Assembly (NCBI GenBank): GCA_036227345.1
Contig: CP109468.1
Coordinates: 4,030,001 to 4,094,000 of the forward strand
Source: Streptomyces sp. NBC_01463
GTDB lineage: Bacteria > Actinomycetota > Actinomycetes > Streptomycetales > Streptomycetaceae
Direction of reading: 5' to 3'
DNA: 64,000 nt
Under the pieces are notes generated by a model that was not told the origin of the DNA, searched no databases, and saw only the letters and a program-made list of their open reading frames with translations. Position 1 is the stretch's first letter. Every line of letters starts with the position of its first letter. This document shows positions 18,532 to 27,564 of this stretch, piece after piece. The position numbers and the translations under genes are program-made.

Positions 18532-21500
18532 ATGGCCGAGAACCTCGCCGCACGGGTGGCCAAGATCAGATTCGACGCGGCCGACGGCCGGGTGTTCCTC
18601 GGCAGCGGATTCCTGCTCGCCCGCGGCCTCGTCCTGACCGCCCAGCACGTCGTGACGAAGGCGTCCGAGCACGCCGGCGGCCGTGTCACCCCCGGGCAGT
18701 TCACGGTCAGGCTGGAGGGCGCCACGTCGGCGGCGGCCGTCACGGAGATCGTTCCGCTGGAGGCCGACGGCCTCGACGCCGCACTGCTCATGGTCCCGGA
18801 CCTGGACGAGCCCAGGGGCACCGCCACCCGCGGAGGCACTCATCGCGGCGTCCAGGCGCTGGAGAACTGCCGGATCATCGGATACCCGGTCGCGGGCATC
18901 GAATCCGGCTCCACGTCGCCCAGGCCGACCGTCGTGCGGGTGAACCTCGCCCCCGTGGTCGGCGACGACGGCACAACGATCGCGATTCAGGTCATCGACC
19001 CGGTGCCGCGGGCCGACGAGGACTGGGGCGGCATCTCGGGCGCGGGCGTGATCGGCCCGGGCGGGCATCTGCTGGGCATCGTGACCAGCGTCCCCACCCA
19101 GTGGAACGGCCGCCTGCGCGGCGTCTCGATCGCCGCGGTCCTGTCGGCGGTACGGCGGCGAGCGGTGAGCGCACTCGAACCGCTGCGGAGCTTTCCGCTC
19201 GTCGATCTGTCGGCGCGGCCGTCGGTCTTCGGCACCGACGGCTGGTCCGGTGCCCCGCCGCGGCCCCCCGACGCGAGCCTCTTCGCCTTCGTGAACTACC
19301 GTTTCCGCCAGGTCGAGTTCGTCAACGACGGCCAGAGCGGCACGGTGCTCGACAGCATCGTCGACTGGGCGAACGATCTGCCGTCGAGACCGGACATCAG
19401 GATCGGACGGCTGACCGGCCCGGCCGGGGTGGGCAAGTCCAGGATCGCCGCCGAGGCCTGCCGAATACTCAGCCGTGACCCGCGGACGATGTGGCAGGCG
19501 GGATTCGCCGACTACGAAAAGCTCTCCGGCACGCACACCTTCGCCACGCCGCATTTCATCGTCTTCGACTACGCCGAGCACCAGCACGAACTGCTGGGCA
19601 CGTTCATCGAGAACCTCTACAAGCAGGCGATCGACGCCGGCCACCTCGGCGCCTCGATCCGGCTCCTCGTCATCACCCGCGGCGAGGAGGCGTGGCCGGG
19701 ACAACTCCGGACCCGCGATGTCGATCTCCCTTCGCTGCTCACCGGCTCCTTCGCCCTGACCACCCAGGCGTTCGACGAGCAGGAGGCCCGCGAACGGCAT
19801 GCGGAGGCCGCGTACCGCTCCTTCAGCGAGGCCGTCGGCGGACCGGACACCCCGCGGGATCTGCCGGCCGCGGAGATCCGGCGGATCGCCGCATACGACC
19901 GGCCGCTGCTGGTCCACATCGCCGCCCTGCTGGCGGCCTCCGGCCGGGCGGTGCCCATCTCCGCCGCCGACGACTCGGCGCGTCTGCTCCTTGACACCGT
20001 CATCGACGTCGAGGTCGACCGGCTGACCAGGTCGAGCACGGCGCACAAGGACGGTGCGCGCGCGCTGGCGGACCGCGGCCGGGCGAAGCAGGCGCTCTGC
20101 GTCATGACGCTCACGGGTCCGGCCGTGCAGGATCTCGTGGAACTGCTCGCATCGACACCCGCGTTCGAGGGCGAGCCGGAGCGGTCCCGCACGGACGTCG
20201 CCAACGCGCTGCACCGGCGCTACCCGGCCGCGGCCGTCGCGGGCGGAGCCCCGGGCGCCCTGCTCGCACCGATCGAACCGGATCTGATCGCCTCCCATCT
20301 GCTCGCGACGACGGAGGGCCGGGCCGCTCTCGTCGAGCGACTCGTCGTTTCACGCGCGGTCGCGGCGCACCCGGCGTATCTCGCGCGCCTGCTGAACACC
20401 CTGGCGCTCGCCGCGGACGACTACCCGGAGATCAGTGACGATCTCAGAACCCACCTGGGGCAGTCCCTCGCTCAGCTCGTCGGCAGTGCCGACGCCTCGC
20501 AGTCGCTCTCGGAACTGCTCCAGGCGCACCTGCGGCGCCTGGTGGACGTCGCCGTGGAACTCGCCGGGCGGCAGGACCTGACGGCGGCACGGCAGCTGAC
20601 CACCGCACTCGGCCTGCCCTACCTGACCGGGGTGGACGTCATCAACGAGGCCGCGTACCACGCCCATTACACCGTTCCGTACCCGCACGCCGCGCTCGAC
20701 GGGCTCGGGGCCGCGCTCGCGGCCCGGGGTGTGGTGTACCGCGCCGCCTCGGGTGAACCCGAGAACGTGTACTCCGTCTACCTGAACTACGGCGCCCGCC
20801 TGGGCGGTCTCGGCGAGGCGACCAGGGCGCTGGACGCCGTCAGGCGCGGGATCGGCTACGTCGAGGACGCGGTCGCGACCGGCCGGCGGGACCAGCGGGA
20901 GACACTGGCGGTCGCACTGCACGGTCTGGCCCGCGCTCTCGCGGACGCCGGCGAACACGACGAAGCCCTGCGCACGGCCGAACGCGCGGTGGAATGCCTG
21001 ACGGAGCTCGCCGCCGAGGACCGTGGGAAGAACCTCCACTTCCTGTCACTCGCGCGGGGCCAGTACAGCGGTGAGCTGCGCAGGGCGAAGCGCGATGCCG
21101 ACGCGCTCAGGGTGTCCCGCCAGGCCTTCCAGGGCTACGAGGAGCTGGCTCACTGGGGCTACAAGTCGTACAAGGCCCATCTGCCGTACATGACTCAGAT
21201 CACGGCATTGCTCGCCGAGGCTCTCGCCGCCGTCAATGAGCCGGGCGAGTCCCTCATGCTGCACCAGTACAGCGCCTATCTCGCCGAGGAACTCGTGGAG
21301 CAGGACGGCGCCGCCTTCCGCCCCGAACTTGCGGCCCGGACCCGCGGACTCGCCACGAGCTACTACGTCCTCGGCAGAACGGACGACGCGGTCGCCGCGA
21401 GCTCCAGGACCGTCGAGGTCTACGAGAAGCTCGTCGAGGACGGCGAGGAGCGGTATCTCGTCCCTCTCCTGAAGGAGTACGAAAGGGCGATCAGGTTTCG

Positions 21501-22887
21501 CTGCACGGCGGGACAGGACCTCGAAACGGCCCTGCGGATCTGCAACCACGGGCGGGCCGTCGCCGAGGACCTGGAGAAGACCCGCCAGGACTTCGTGGGG
21601 GACCTCGGCTTCAGGCTCCGGATGGCCGACACCGATCTCGGCCTCAAGTACACCCAGGCGATCAATCAGACGATCGAGATCCTGATCGAACAGGCCCAGG
21701 GGCGCCTGTACCGGGACCCCGACTGGCGGACAGCGCCGCCGGTCATGCTCGACGGCACCTCCGTGGATCCGGCGACGCTCGCCGGCCTTGAGGACCTCAA
21801 GGACAGCATGGAGCCGGGCGCCGAGATCCGCGTCTACACCGACAACCGACTGCTTCCGCCGCGTCTCGAAGAACTCGTGCGGTTCATCCGCTCGGAGCCG
21901 GCGATCGGGATGCTCGCGGATCCGTCGAACGAGAGACTCGCGGCCTGTCTCCGGGCCCTGCCCAGCGTCGCGGAGGCCCTCCAGGCCGAGGTCATCGACA
22001 ACGCGGGCCAGAAGCAGCTGCGCGAATTCCTCGCGGACCACGCATACCTGTCGAGCCTGGACCCGGACGAGCAGGCGCACTGGGGAAGCTTCAAACTGGC
22101 CGTGGGCGCCCTCGGCATGCTCAGCGGGTCGGCCGTGCGGCTCGGAGCGGATTCCGAGACCTTCCGTGCCGTCGTCCCCGGAATCCTCCGCTACACGTAT
22201 CTGGCCGGTGACCATCTGGCCGGACTCACCGCCGGATGGTTCGTCAAAAGCGTGTGGGACGACGTCCGGGAACCCGACGACCCGGACTCCATGGCGCTGG
22301 ACGACCGGTTCGCCGGGACCGTGTTCGCCTCCGGTGATCACGGGCGCGCCCTGGCCCTCTGGAAGGACGTGGTCCACCGGCGCGAACAGGTGCTGGGGCC
22401 GGATCATCAGCGCACCATTGTCACCGTCGGCAACCTCGCCGCCTGCCTGATCACGTTCGGCAAGGACGAGTTCGACCAGGCGGAGGCCCTCTACGAATCG
22501 GCCACCGAACGGGGCGACCGGGTCCTGGGGCCGGATCACCCCGACGTCCTGCGACTGCGGGGCAACCAGGCCGGGCTGTTCTTCAGACGCGGGCGGTACG
22601 ACGAGGCGCTGCTGCGGCAGCAGGACCTGTTGCGCAGGTACAAGAACAACCTCGGCGCCGACCACCAGGACGCACTCAGCGTCGCGGACTCCCTGGCCCT
22701 CACCTTGCGGGCGCTCAAGCGGTACGCGCAGGCGGAGGTTCTGGCGGAGGTCACCCTGGAGCGGGCGCAACGAATATTCGGGGTGGGTGATCCGCGAACG
22801 CGGCAGTACGAGGAGCGCCTCGAACGGATCAATGACCCGATCGAAGGCGAAGAGGCGGGCGAGGAGGGGGAGGACGAGGCGGTCTGA
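18532..22887 (+). CDS. trypsin-like protease / P-loop NTPase / TPR conflict-system protein
   Basis: A 1451-residue cytoplasmic multidomain protein. Residues 1-200 form a chymotrypsin-fold protease: GSGFLLARGLVLTAQHVV gives His39, DAALLMV gives Asp82, and WGGISGAG gives Ser169, with GISGAG in place of the usual GDSGG. Residues of about 250-560 form a STAND-like P-loop NTPase, with Walker A GPAGVGKS at 296-303 and Walker B IVFDYAE at about 343-349. The long helical remainder ends in TPR repeats (about 1270-1430, for example NLAACLITFGKDEFDQAEALY). No signal peptide or membrane segment. The layout is that of predicted NTP-regulated immune or cell-death proteins: the repeats would sense, the NTPase switch, and the protease act. 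Paired with the Trypco2-type gene just upstream. The trigger and target are unknown. Confidence 0.85.
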   Translation: MAENLAARVAKIRFDAADGRVFLGSGFLLARGLVLTAQHVVTKASEHAGGRVTPGQFTVRLEGATSAAAVTEIVPLEADGLDAALLMVPDLDEPRGTATRGGTHRGVQALENCRIIGYPVAGIESGSTSPRPTVVRVNLAPVVGDDGTTIAIQVIDPVPRADEDWGGISGAGVIGPGGHLLGIVTSVPTQWNGRLRGVSIAAVLSAVRRRAVSALEPLRSFPLVDLSARPSVFGTDGWSGAPPRPPDASLFAFVNYRFRQVEFVNDGQSGTVLDSIVDWANDLPSRPDIRIGRLTGPAGVGKSRIAAEACRILSRDPRTMWQAGFADYEKLSGTHTFATPHFIVFDYAEHQHELLGTFIENLYKQAIDAGHLGASIRLLVITRGEEAWPGQLRTRDVDLPSLLTGSFALTTQAFDEQEARERHAEAAYRSFSEAVGGPDTPRDLPAAEIRRIAAYDRPLLVHIAALLAASGRAVPISAADDSARLLLDTVIDVEVDRLTRSSTAHKDGARALADRGRAKQALCVMTLTGPAVQDLVELLASTPAFEGEPERSRTDVANALHRRYPAAAVAGGAPGALLAPIEPDLIASHLLATTEGRAALVERLVVSRAVAAHPAYLARLLNTLALAADDYPEISDDLRTHLGQSLAQLVGSADASQSLSELLQAHLRRLVDVAVELAGRQDLTAARQLTTALGLPYLTGVDVINEAAYHAHYTVPYPHAALDGLGAALAARGVVYRAASGEPENVYSVYLNYGARLGGLGEATRALDAVRRGIGYVEDAVATGRRDQRETLAVALHGLARALADAGEHDEALRTAERAVECLTELAAEDRGKNLHFLSLARGQYSGELRRAKRDADALRVSRQAFQGYEELAHWGYKSYKAHLPYMTQITALLAEALAAVNEPGESLMLHQYSAYLAEELVEQDGAAFRPELAARTRGLATSYYVLGRTDDAVAASSRTVEVYEKLVEDGEERYLVPLLKEYERAIRFRCTAGQDLETALRICNHGRAVAEDLEKTRQDFVGDLGFRLRMADTDLGLKYTQAINQTIEILIEQAQGRLYRDPDWRTAPPVMLDGTSVDPATLAGLEDLKDSMEPGAEIRVYTDNRLLPPRLEELVRFIRSEPAIGMLADPSNERLAACLRALPSVAEALQAEVIDNAGQKQLREFLADHAYLSSLDPDEQAHWGSFKLAVGALGMLSGSAVRLGADSETFRAVVPGILRYTYLAGDHLAGLTAGWFVKSVWDDVREPDDPDSMALDDRFAGTVFASGDHGRALALWKDVVHRREQVLGPDHQRTIVTVGNLAACLITFGKDEFDQAEALYESATERGDRVLGPDHPDVLRLRGNQAGLFFRRGRYDEALLRQQDLLRRYKNNLGADHQDALSVADSLALTLRALKRYAQAEVLAEVTLERAQRIFGVGDPRTRQYEERLERINDPIEGEEAGEEGEDEAV

Positions 22888-22905
22888 GCACCGCCGACCG
22901 CCCCC

Positions 22906-23148
22906 TCACCGGGGCAGCTGCCCCTCCCGGTTCACCTCCGTCACCCGCGCCCGCAGTACGAGCCCCGGCGGGGCCGGCCGGACGGCCCCGGGCGGGCAGT
23001 CCCACTCCGCCCCGCCCCCGGGCGGCCGCAGCTGCACATACGGCCCGACCCGCCCCATCACACGGCCCACCCGCCCGTCCCGCACATCGACCGCGAACGA
23101 CCCGGGCTCCGGCGTGCACGCCTCCAGCCCACCGCCCTCAGCCGTCAT
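22906..23148 (-). CDS. small conserved protein, second copy
   Basis: An 80-residue protein nearly identical over about 70 residues to the product encoded at 4621-4884 (VDVRDGRVGRVMGRVG, PGGGAEWDC, REGQLPR). Function unknown. It starts inside the last codons of the upstream small gene (11-nt overlap), so the two are translationally coupled. The pair lies divergent from the XRE regulator gene and convergent with the protease/NTPase gene, whose stop is only 18 bp away. No terminator hairpin was recognised in that short gap, so transcripts from the two sides may run into each other. Confidence 0.75.
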   Translation of the reverse strand: MTAEGGGLEACTPEPGSFAVDVRDGRVGRVMGRVGPYVQLRPPGGGAEWDCPPGAVRPAPPGLVLRARVTEVNREGQLPR

Positions 23149-23380
23149 GACCCGCCCCCTTCTCCTCCAGCGCCTGCGACAGCCGCAACGCCGTGTCGAG
23201 GTTGCAGCGCCCGAGGTCGAGGAGTCCGACCGGATCGTCGCCCGCGAACGAGACCGGGTCGATCCGCAGCGAGGGCAGCACCACGCCGATCCCCGCGAAC
23301 CCTCCCCGCAACCGCGCCACCAGCTCCTCCGCCTCCCGCACCCTGCCCGCCGCCACCCTGCGCCGCTCCGTAGTCGTCAT
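23138..23380 (-). CDS. small conserved protein, intact first gene of the duplicated locus
   Basis: An 80-residue, mostly helical protein of unknown function: an N-terminal helix rich in Arg/Glu (ERRRVAAGRVREAEELVARL), then GIGVVLPSLRIDP and a C-terminal helix LDTALRLSQALEEK. No signal peptide or membrane span. The ATG at 23380 follows GGAAGGA. It is coupled by an 11-nt overlap to the gene at 22906. The other copy of the locus keeps only 19 codons of this gene (4874-4933). It is divergent from the XRE/DUF397 pair across a shared inverted repeat. Such small genes are commonly found beside Scr1-like XRE regulators in Streptomyces; a partner role is inference. Confidence 0.7.
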   Translation of the reverse strand: MTTTERRRVAAGRVREAEELVARLRGGFAGIGVVLPSLRIDPVSFAGDDPVGLLDLGRCNLDTALRLSQALEEKGAGHDG

Positions 23381-23393
23381 GATCGATTCCTTC

Positions 23394-23426
23394 CACTCTG
23401 AGTAGTTCCCACGCATACCCAGCGTG
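23394..23426. promoter_or_regulatory. inverted-repeat operator between small genes and XRE gene
   Basis: 11-bp imperfect inverted repeat CACTCTGAGTA / TACCCAGCGTG (9 of 11 pairs) with an 11-nt spacer, 13 nt upstream of the ATG at 23380 and 67 bp upstream of the divergent XRE start. Same size, spacing and position as the element at 4947-4979. Likely operator for a dimeric regulator. Confidence 0.6.
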
Positions 23427-23493
23427 TCCAATCCGTCGTTAGCCTGGAAGAGGTGCAGTTCCAACAACCGCACGTGTGTCACAGGGAGTTGTC

Positions 23494-24336
23494 ATGCCTG
23501 GTCCCCGAAAGCTCGACCCTTCCTCCTCCCCGCGCGCCCTCCTCGGCGCCGAACTCCGCCACCGAAGAGAGGACGCGGGCCTCTCACAGGCGGACCTCGG
23601 CTCGCCGCTCTTCGTCAGCGGCTCGTTCATCGGCCTGCTGGAGTCCGGGGTGCGGCGGATGCAGATGGACCAGGCGGAGAAGTTCGATGAGTTGCTGGGG
23701 GCGGACGGGTTCTTCGCGCGGAACTGCGCGGCGCTGAAGTCGTCGAAGTATCCGGACCACTTCGCGGAAGCGGCGGAAGCAGAGGCGCGGGCCACGACGA
23801 TCAAGGAGTACGCCCCTCAGCTCATCCCGGGGCTACTCCAGTCGGAAGCCTACGCGCGGGCAGTGTTCCGCGAGTACCAGCCGACGGCGGTCGAAAGCGC
23901 CATCGACGAATTGGTGGCGGCCCGGCTGGAGCGCGCACAACTGCTCGCCGATCCAACACAGCCAATGTTGTGGGCGGTTCTGGACGAGGCGGTCCTTCGA
24001 CGGACGGTTGGCGGACCTGAAGTGATGGCGGACGCCCTTCGCCACATCGCCAGCCTCGCTCGGCAACGTCGAATCATCGTGCAGGTCCTCCCCTTCTCCG
24101 CAGGCGGCCATGCCGCAATGGGAGGAGGCCTGAAGCTCATGGCGTTCTCGGACGCGCCTCCGCTCGCCTATCTGGACGGGCTTGGATCGGGACAACTCCT
24201 GGACGACCCAAGCACGGTACGCACGTACGAACTGACCTACGATCTGGTGGTGGCCAGCGCGATCTCACCGGCAGCGTCCCTGGCCTTGATCGAGTCGGTG
24301 GCGGAGGATTACGACCATGAAGCTCAGCGGTTCTGA
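23494..24336 (+). CDS. XRE-family (Scr1-like) regulator with DUF5753 domain
   Basis: A 280-residue DNA-binding protein. Residues of about 15-75 form an XRE helix-turn-helix (GAELRHRREDAGLSQADLG, then GSFIGLLESGVRRM). The rest matches the DUF5753 sensor-like domain (YAPQLIPGLLQSEAYARAV, LDEAVLRR, VQVLPF, YLDGLGSGQLL). Such regulators are abundant in Streptomyces, usually paired with a DUF397 protein, and influence development and antibiotic production. The ATG at 23494 follows CAGGGAG. Its end overlaps the DUF397 start by 20 nt. It may bind the inverted repeats at 23394 and 4947; this is inference. Confidence 0.9.
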   Translation: MPGPRKLDPSSSPRALLGAELRHRREDAGLSQADLGSPLFVSGSFIGLLESGVRRMQMDQAEKFDELLGADGFFARNCAALKSSKYPDHFAEAAEAEARATTIKEYAPQLIPGLLQSEAYARAVFREYQPTAVESAIDELVAARLERAQLLADPTQPMLWAVLDEAVLRRTVGGPEVMADALRHIASLARQRRIIVQVLPFSAGGHAAMGGGLKLMAFSDAPPLAYLDGLGSGQLLDDPSTVRTYELTYDLVVASAISPAASLALIESVAEDYDHEAQRF

Positions 24337-24592
24337 CCACGACCTGTCCACGGCTACCTGGCACAAGTCCTCGCACAGCGGCGCAAGCGGCGGGGACTGT
24401 GTCGAGATGGCCACGTGGCGCAAGTCCACATACAGCGACGGCAGTGGCGGCAACTGCCTCGAAGTCCTCGACGGCGTCCCCGCGATCGTCCCCGTCCGCG
24501 ACTCCAAGGCGACCGACGGCCCCGCGCTGGTGTTCCGCGCGGCGGCCTGGTCCACGTTCGTCGCCGGACTGAAGCGGTCAGCAGCTCTCTGA
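24317..24592 (+). CDS. DUF397 protein with a duplicated front motif
   Basis: A 91-residue DUF397 protein. The family signature occurs twice in tandem: WHKSSHSGASGGDCVEMA (from residue 15) and WRKSTYSDGSGGNCLEV (from residue 34), then the usual VRDSKATDGPALVF and the aromatic AWSTFVAGL. Ordinary members are about 60-70 residues with one copy. DUF397 proteins act with the neighbouring XRE regulator as small modulators, in some cases like antitoxins. It overlaps the XRE gene by 20 nt, so the two are co-translated. Confidence 0.88.
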   Translation: MKLSGSDHDLSTATWHKSSHSGASGGDCVEMATWRKSTYSDGSGGNCLEVLDGVPAIVPVRDSKATDGPALVFRAAAWSTFVAGLKRSAAL

Positions 24593-24669
24593 CCTGCGAG
24601 AAGTAACGGTTCACGGTCCCCGCGCCAATTGGTAGGTGACAGACTGCCGATCCGCACTGGAGGTCCCGC

Positions 24670-25245
24670 GTGCCGATACCCACGCACGAACCCGGCCGGA
24701 GACCGACCCCGTTCGGCGAGGTGTACGAGGCGCACTTCGATGCCGTCCTCGGCTTCGTCACCCGCAGGACCGCCGACCGGGACGTGGCCGCCGACCTCAC
24801 CGCCGACGTCTTCGTCGCCGCGCTGGAGGCCTACGCGGGCTACGACTCCGGGCGCGGTACGCATCTGGTGTGGCTCTACGGGATCGCCCGCAACACGGTG
24901 GCCTCCCATGCCCGCAAGTCGGCCCGGGAGCGGGAGGCGGTGGCCGCGCTGAGCGGCCGCCGCCTGCTGGACGAGCAGGATGTACAGCGCTTCGAGGAGC
25001 GCATCGACGCCGAGCGGGCGGCCCGGGAGCTGCTGGCCGCGCACGCCGTGCTGTCCGAGCCGCTGCGCGCGGTGATCGATCTGGTCGCCGTCGACGGCCT
25101 GACCACGAAGGAGGCCGCCAAGGTCCTCCGGATCTCCCAGGCGACGACCCGTGTCCGTCTGCACCGCGCCCGTGCCGCGTTGCGCGCAGGCCGCACCACC
25201 CCGCCCGATGCTCTCAGCACGCCACTTTCGGAGGTCACCCGATGA
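24670..25245 (+). CDS. ECF-type RNA polymerase sigma factor
   Basis: A 191-residue sigma-70 family protein with only regions 2 and 4. Region 2 runs from YEAHFDAVLGFVTRRT to GTHLVWLYGIARN, and region 4 from LSEPLRAVIDLVAVDGLTTKEAA to TTRVRLHRARAALR. It directs RNA polymerase to a small stress or envelope regulon. The GTG at 24670 follows CTGGAGGTCC. Its stop overlaps the next start (ATGA), coupling it to the membrane protein encoded at 25242, a probable partner or anti-sigma-like protein. Regulon unknown. Confidence 0.9.
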   Translation: MPIPTHEPGRRPTPFGEVYEAHFDAVLGFVTRRTADRDVAADLTADVFVAALEAYAGYDSGRGTHLVWLYGIARNTVASHARKSAREREAVAALSGRRLLDEQDVQRFEERIDAERAARELLAAHAVLSEPLRAVIDLVAVDGLTTKEAAKVLRISQATTRVRLHRARAALRAGRTTPPDALSTPLSEVTR

Positions 25246-26303
25246 ACACTCCGGTCGGATTCAAGCAGCGGCTGGGTGCGGAACTGGCCCTCCTGGAAGA
25301 GGCGCAGGCGGCCGATGAGACGTCCGGGCAGAACGTGCCGGTGACCGCCGGCCGTTTCTTCGCACGGCCGGGTGTCCGGCGGACCGCATGGGTGGGCCTG
25401 GCAGCGGGCACGGTTGCCGCCGCCGTCGTCGTCGCCACCTCGGGCGGCCAGGGGGTGCGGAACCGGTCGGTGGACGCGATGACGGTCGCCCAGGTCCTGG
25501 ACGCCGCCGCGACCCACGCCGCGAAGGGCCCGGACAGGGAACCCGGTCTCCACCAGTGGGTCTACACCGACACGGTGGTCTGCTACGACGACTGCGGGCA
25601 CCAGCCCCACTGGGTGCGGTACGACGGGGCAAGGGCCGCGTCGGTCGGAAAAACGTTCCGCACGGGCGACCGCACCGTCGTCTCCGTGAGCGACATCGCC
25701 GCGTCGATGGGCAGTGGGGTCGGGCACAAGCCTCAGGAGACCCGGGAGGTCCTGTCCCGGCTGCCCACCGACCCCCGCAAGCTCCTTGAACGGGTCAGTG
25801 ACGACCCGTTCTTCGCAGGCGGAGTCGATCCGAGCGCTGTCCTCCCCTACAGTCCGGACAAGAGCTTCAACAGCGCGGGGGAAACCTCTCCGGCCGTCAC
25901 CCCCGGGGCGCGGTTCGCCCGGATCGTCAACGTGCTCGAGGTCGCGTCGAACATCCCTCCCAGGATCAACGCCGCGCTCTACCGCGCGCTGGCGCTGATC
26001 CCCGGAACCGAGCTGCTCGCCAAACCCATGAAGGACGCGGCCGGGCGGCCGGGCACGGCCATCACGTTCGACTTCCACGACCGGGCCCGCACGCGCGCGT
26101 ACCTGTTCCTGGACCCGGACACGTACGCCTACCGCGGCTCCCGCACCGACTGGCGAGGGGAAGGGAACTTCTCCGACGCCTCCGCCCACATGAAGACCGG
26201 CATCGTCGACCATCCGGGCCAGGTGCCCGGCGGCCCCGCTCCGGACCCCTCGGACGTGGTGGAGGAGGAGCCCACGCTCATCGTGCCGCTGAAGCCACGC
26301 TGA
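25242..26303 (+). CDS. CU044_5270-type membrane-anchored protein, partner of the ECF sigma factor
   Basis: A 353-residue protein with a cytoplasmic N-terminus (about 45 residues), one transmembrane segment (about 47-66, TAWVGLAAGTVAAAVVVA) and a large exported C-terminal domain, including VYTDTVVCYDDCGHQPHWVRY and RARTRAYLFLDPDTYAYRG. This is the layout of the CU044_5270 family, regularly coded behind ECF sigma genes in actinomycetes and thought to act in signal control. The ATG overlaps the sigma stop by 4 nt. No zinc anti-sigma motif (HxxxCxxC) was seen, so it is not a classical ZAS anti-sigma factor. Confidence 0.78.
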   Translation: MNTPVGFKQRLGAELALLEEAQAADETSGQNVPVTAGRFFARPGVRRTAWVGLAAGTVAAAVVVATSGGQGVRNRSVDAMTVAQVLDAAATHAAKGPDREPGLHQWVYTDTVVCYDDCGHQPHWVRYDGARAASVGKTFRTGDRTVVSVSDIAASMGSGVGHKPQETREVLSRLPTDPRKLLERVSDDPFFAGGVDPSAVLPYSPDKSFNSAGETSPAVTPGARFARIVNVLEVASNIPPRINAALYRALALIPGTELLAKPMKDAAGRPGTAITFDFHDRARTRAYLFLDPDTYAYRGSRTDWRGEGNFSDASAHMKTGIVDHPGQVPGGPAPDPSDVVEEEPTLIVPLKPR

Positions 26304-26309
26304 ACCGCC

Positions 26310-26325
26310 CGGGGCTCAAGCCCCG
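26310..26325 (+). terminator. short hairpin after the ECF operon
   Basis: CGGGGCT-CA-AGCCCCG, a 7-bp perfect stem 6 bp after the stop at 26303, flanked by further partial pairing (GAACCGCCC / GGGCGTTC). Probable terminator of the sigma/partner operon. The rest of the 220-bp gap to 26524 holds the next promoter region; nothing else was recognised. Confidence 0.5.
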
Positions 26326-26523
26326 AGATACGGGCGTTCTTTCAGCGGAATGGATGGCGGGACTGATTCCCACCCACCCTCCCTGCCTGCCGGGTTGACT
26401 TTTCGCGACCGACTTGCGACGGACGGTAGTCACGCTCTAGCGTCTGCCTGGACACGACGGCCCCCGCCGGTGCGCAAACACCGAGCAGGGGCCTGACCAG
26501 GATGATCGAACGGACCCGATCTC

Positions 26524-27408
26524 ATGGCTGCCAGCCACTTTAGTGCTGCCCCTGTTCCCCCGCCCGGCCCCGCGCCCACACTCGACCACCCGATGGCGAA
26601 CCCCGGATACGGCAAGCGTTCGGCACCCGGCCAAGGCCCCCGCACCGGAGCGGACTTCGCCCACCTCCTCCCGCGTGACGCCGCCGTCGCCACGTACCTC
26701 GACGGGCTGTGCGAGGGTGCCGACATCTCCGTGAAGACCCTCGCCAAGGTGCTGCCATACGGGCAGTGCGCGCTGCGGACCACGCTGAACCGGCTCCAGG
26801 AGGCCGGACATCTGCGCCGGGGCAGGGAGTGCGTCGCGACGGAGGAGGTGCTGCTCTGGGTGACGCGCACGTTCTTCTCCCGCACCGCGCGCGACGACCC
26901 GTGGTGGGCGGCGTACACGCGTGGTGACGTACCGCAGACGCCTCAACGGCCCACCCGCTCGCGGTCGTTCATCCTGCTGGCGGCACTCGGTAAGGCGTCC
27001 CCCGCGCTCCAGCTGTCCGCACGGGACTGCGCGAGGCTGGAACCGCAGGTCAGCGAGTGGTTCGAGCGGGGTGCGACCGAGGCCGAGATCGTGTCCGCAC
27101 TGACTCAGGGGCTGCCGGTGCAGGTCTACAGCCCGGCCGCGTTCGTCGGCCGGAGGCTGCTCGACAAACTGCCGCCCGCGCGGATCGCCCCCGTGCGCGA
27201 GGTCGTCCTGCGGACCCTGGAGTGCGGCGAGTGCCGGGCGCCCGGCAGCCCGGAGGCGATGCGGGGCGGCGTCTGCGGGGCCTGCCGGGGCGCGTCGGGC
27301 GACGCTCCCCGAGGTCCGGCGGGCGCCGTGCCCGTGCAGGGTGTGCGGGCCAGGATGAGCGCGGTGCGGGCGGGGCTGGTCCCGCGAGCAGACCGCACCC
27401 GCGGGTGA
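26524..27408 (+). CDS. winged-helix protein with C-terminal zinc-ribbon-like motif
   Basis: A 294-residue protein of unknown role. A central winged-helix-like part (about residues 45-115: DAAVATYLDGLCEGADISVK, then ALRTTLNRLQEAGHLRR) resembles MarR/helix-turn-helix proteins. A C-terminal CGEC...CGAC pair suggests a small zinc ribbon. The N-terminus is proline-rich and low in complexity. The ATG at 26524 gives the full frame; a second Met at residue 24 is an alternative start. It stands alone between the ECF operon and the subtilase gene. It may be a transcriptional regulator. Confidence 0.6.
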   Translation: MAASHFSAAPVPPPGPAPTLDHPMANPGYGKRSAPGQGPRTGADFAHLLPRDAAVATYLDGLCEGADISVKTLAKVLPYGQCALRTTLNRLQEAGHLRRGRECVATEEVLLWVTRTFFSRTARDDPWWAAYTRGDVPQTPQRPTRSRSFILLAALGKASPALQLSARDCARLEPQVSEWFERGATEAEIVSALTQGLPVQVYSPAAFVGRRLLDKLPPARIAPVREVVLRTLECGECRAPGSPEAMRGGVCGACRGASGDAPRGPAGAVPVQGVRARMSAVRAGLVPRADRTRG

Positions 27409-27564
27409 CACCCGGGGCGGGACCGCCGACGCCGGTAACGCCCTGCCCCGTGCCATGGCGGCTCTACGACATGTCGAATTGTCGCCACCGCCTTCTGGTG
27501 CGCCGGGCCCGTCCGACTCTGTAGACCCGGGGAGCACACCCACCCCGGAAGGAGCAGGACAACC

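Noticed and set aside
25242..26303. Classical zinc anti-sigma factor next to the ECF gene
   Set aside because: No HxxxCxxC motif in the cytoplasmic part; fits the CU044_5270 type instead.
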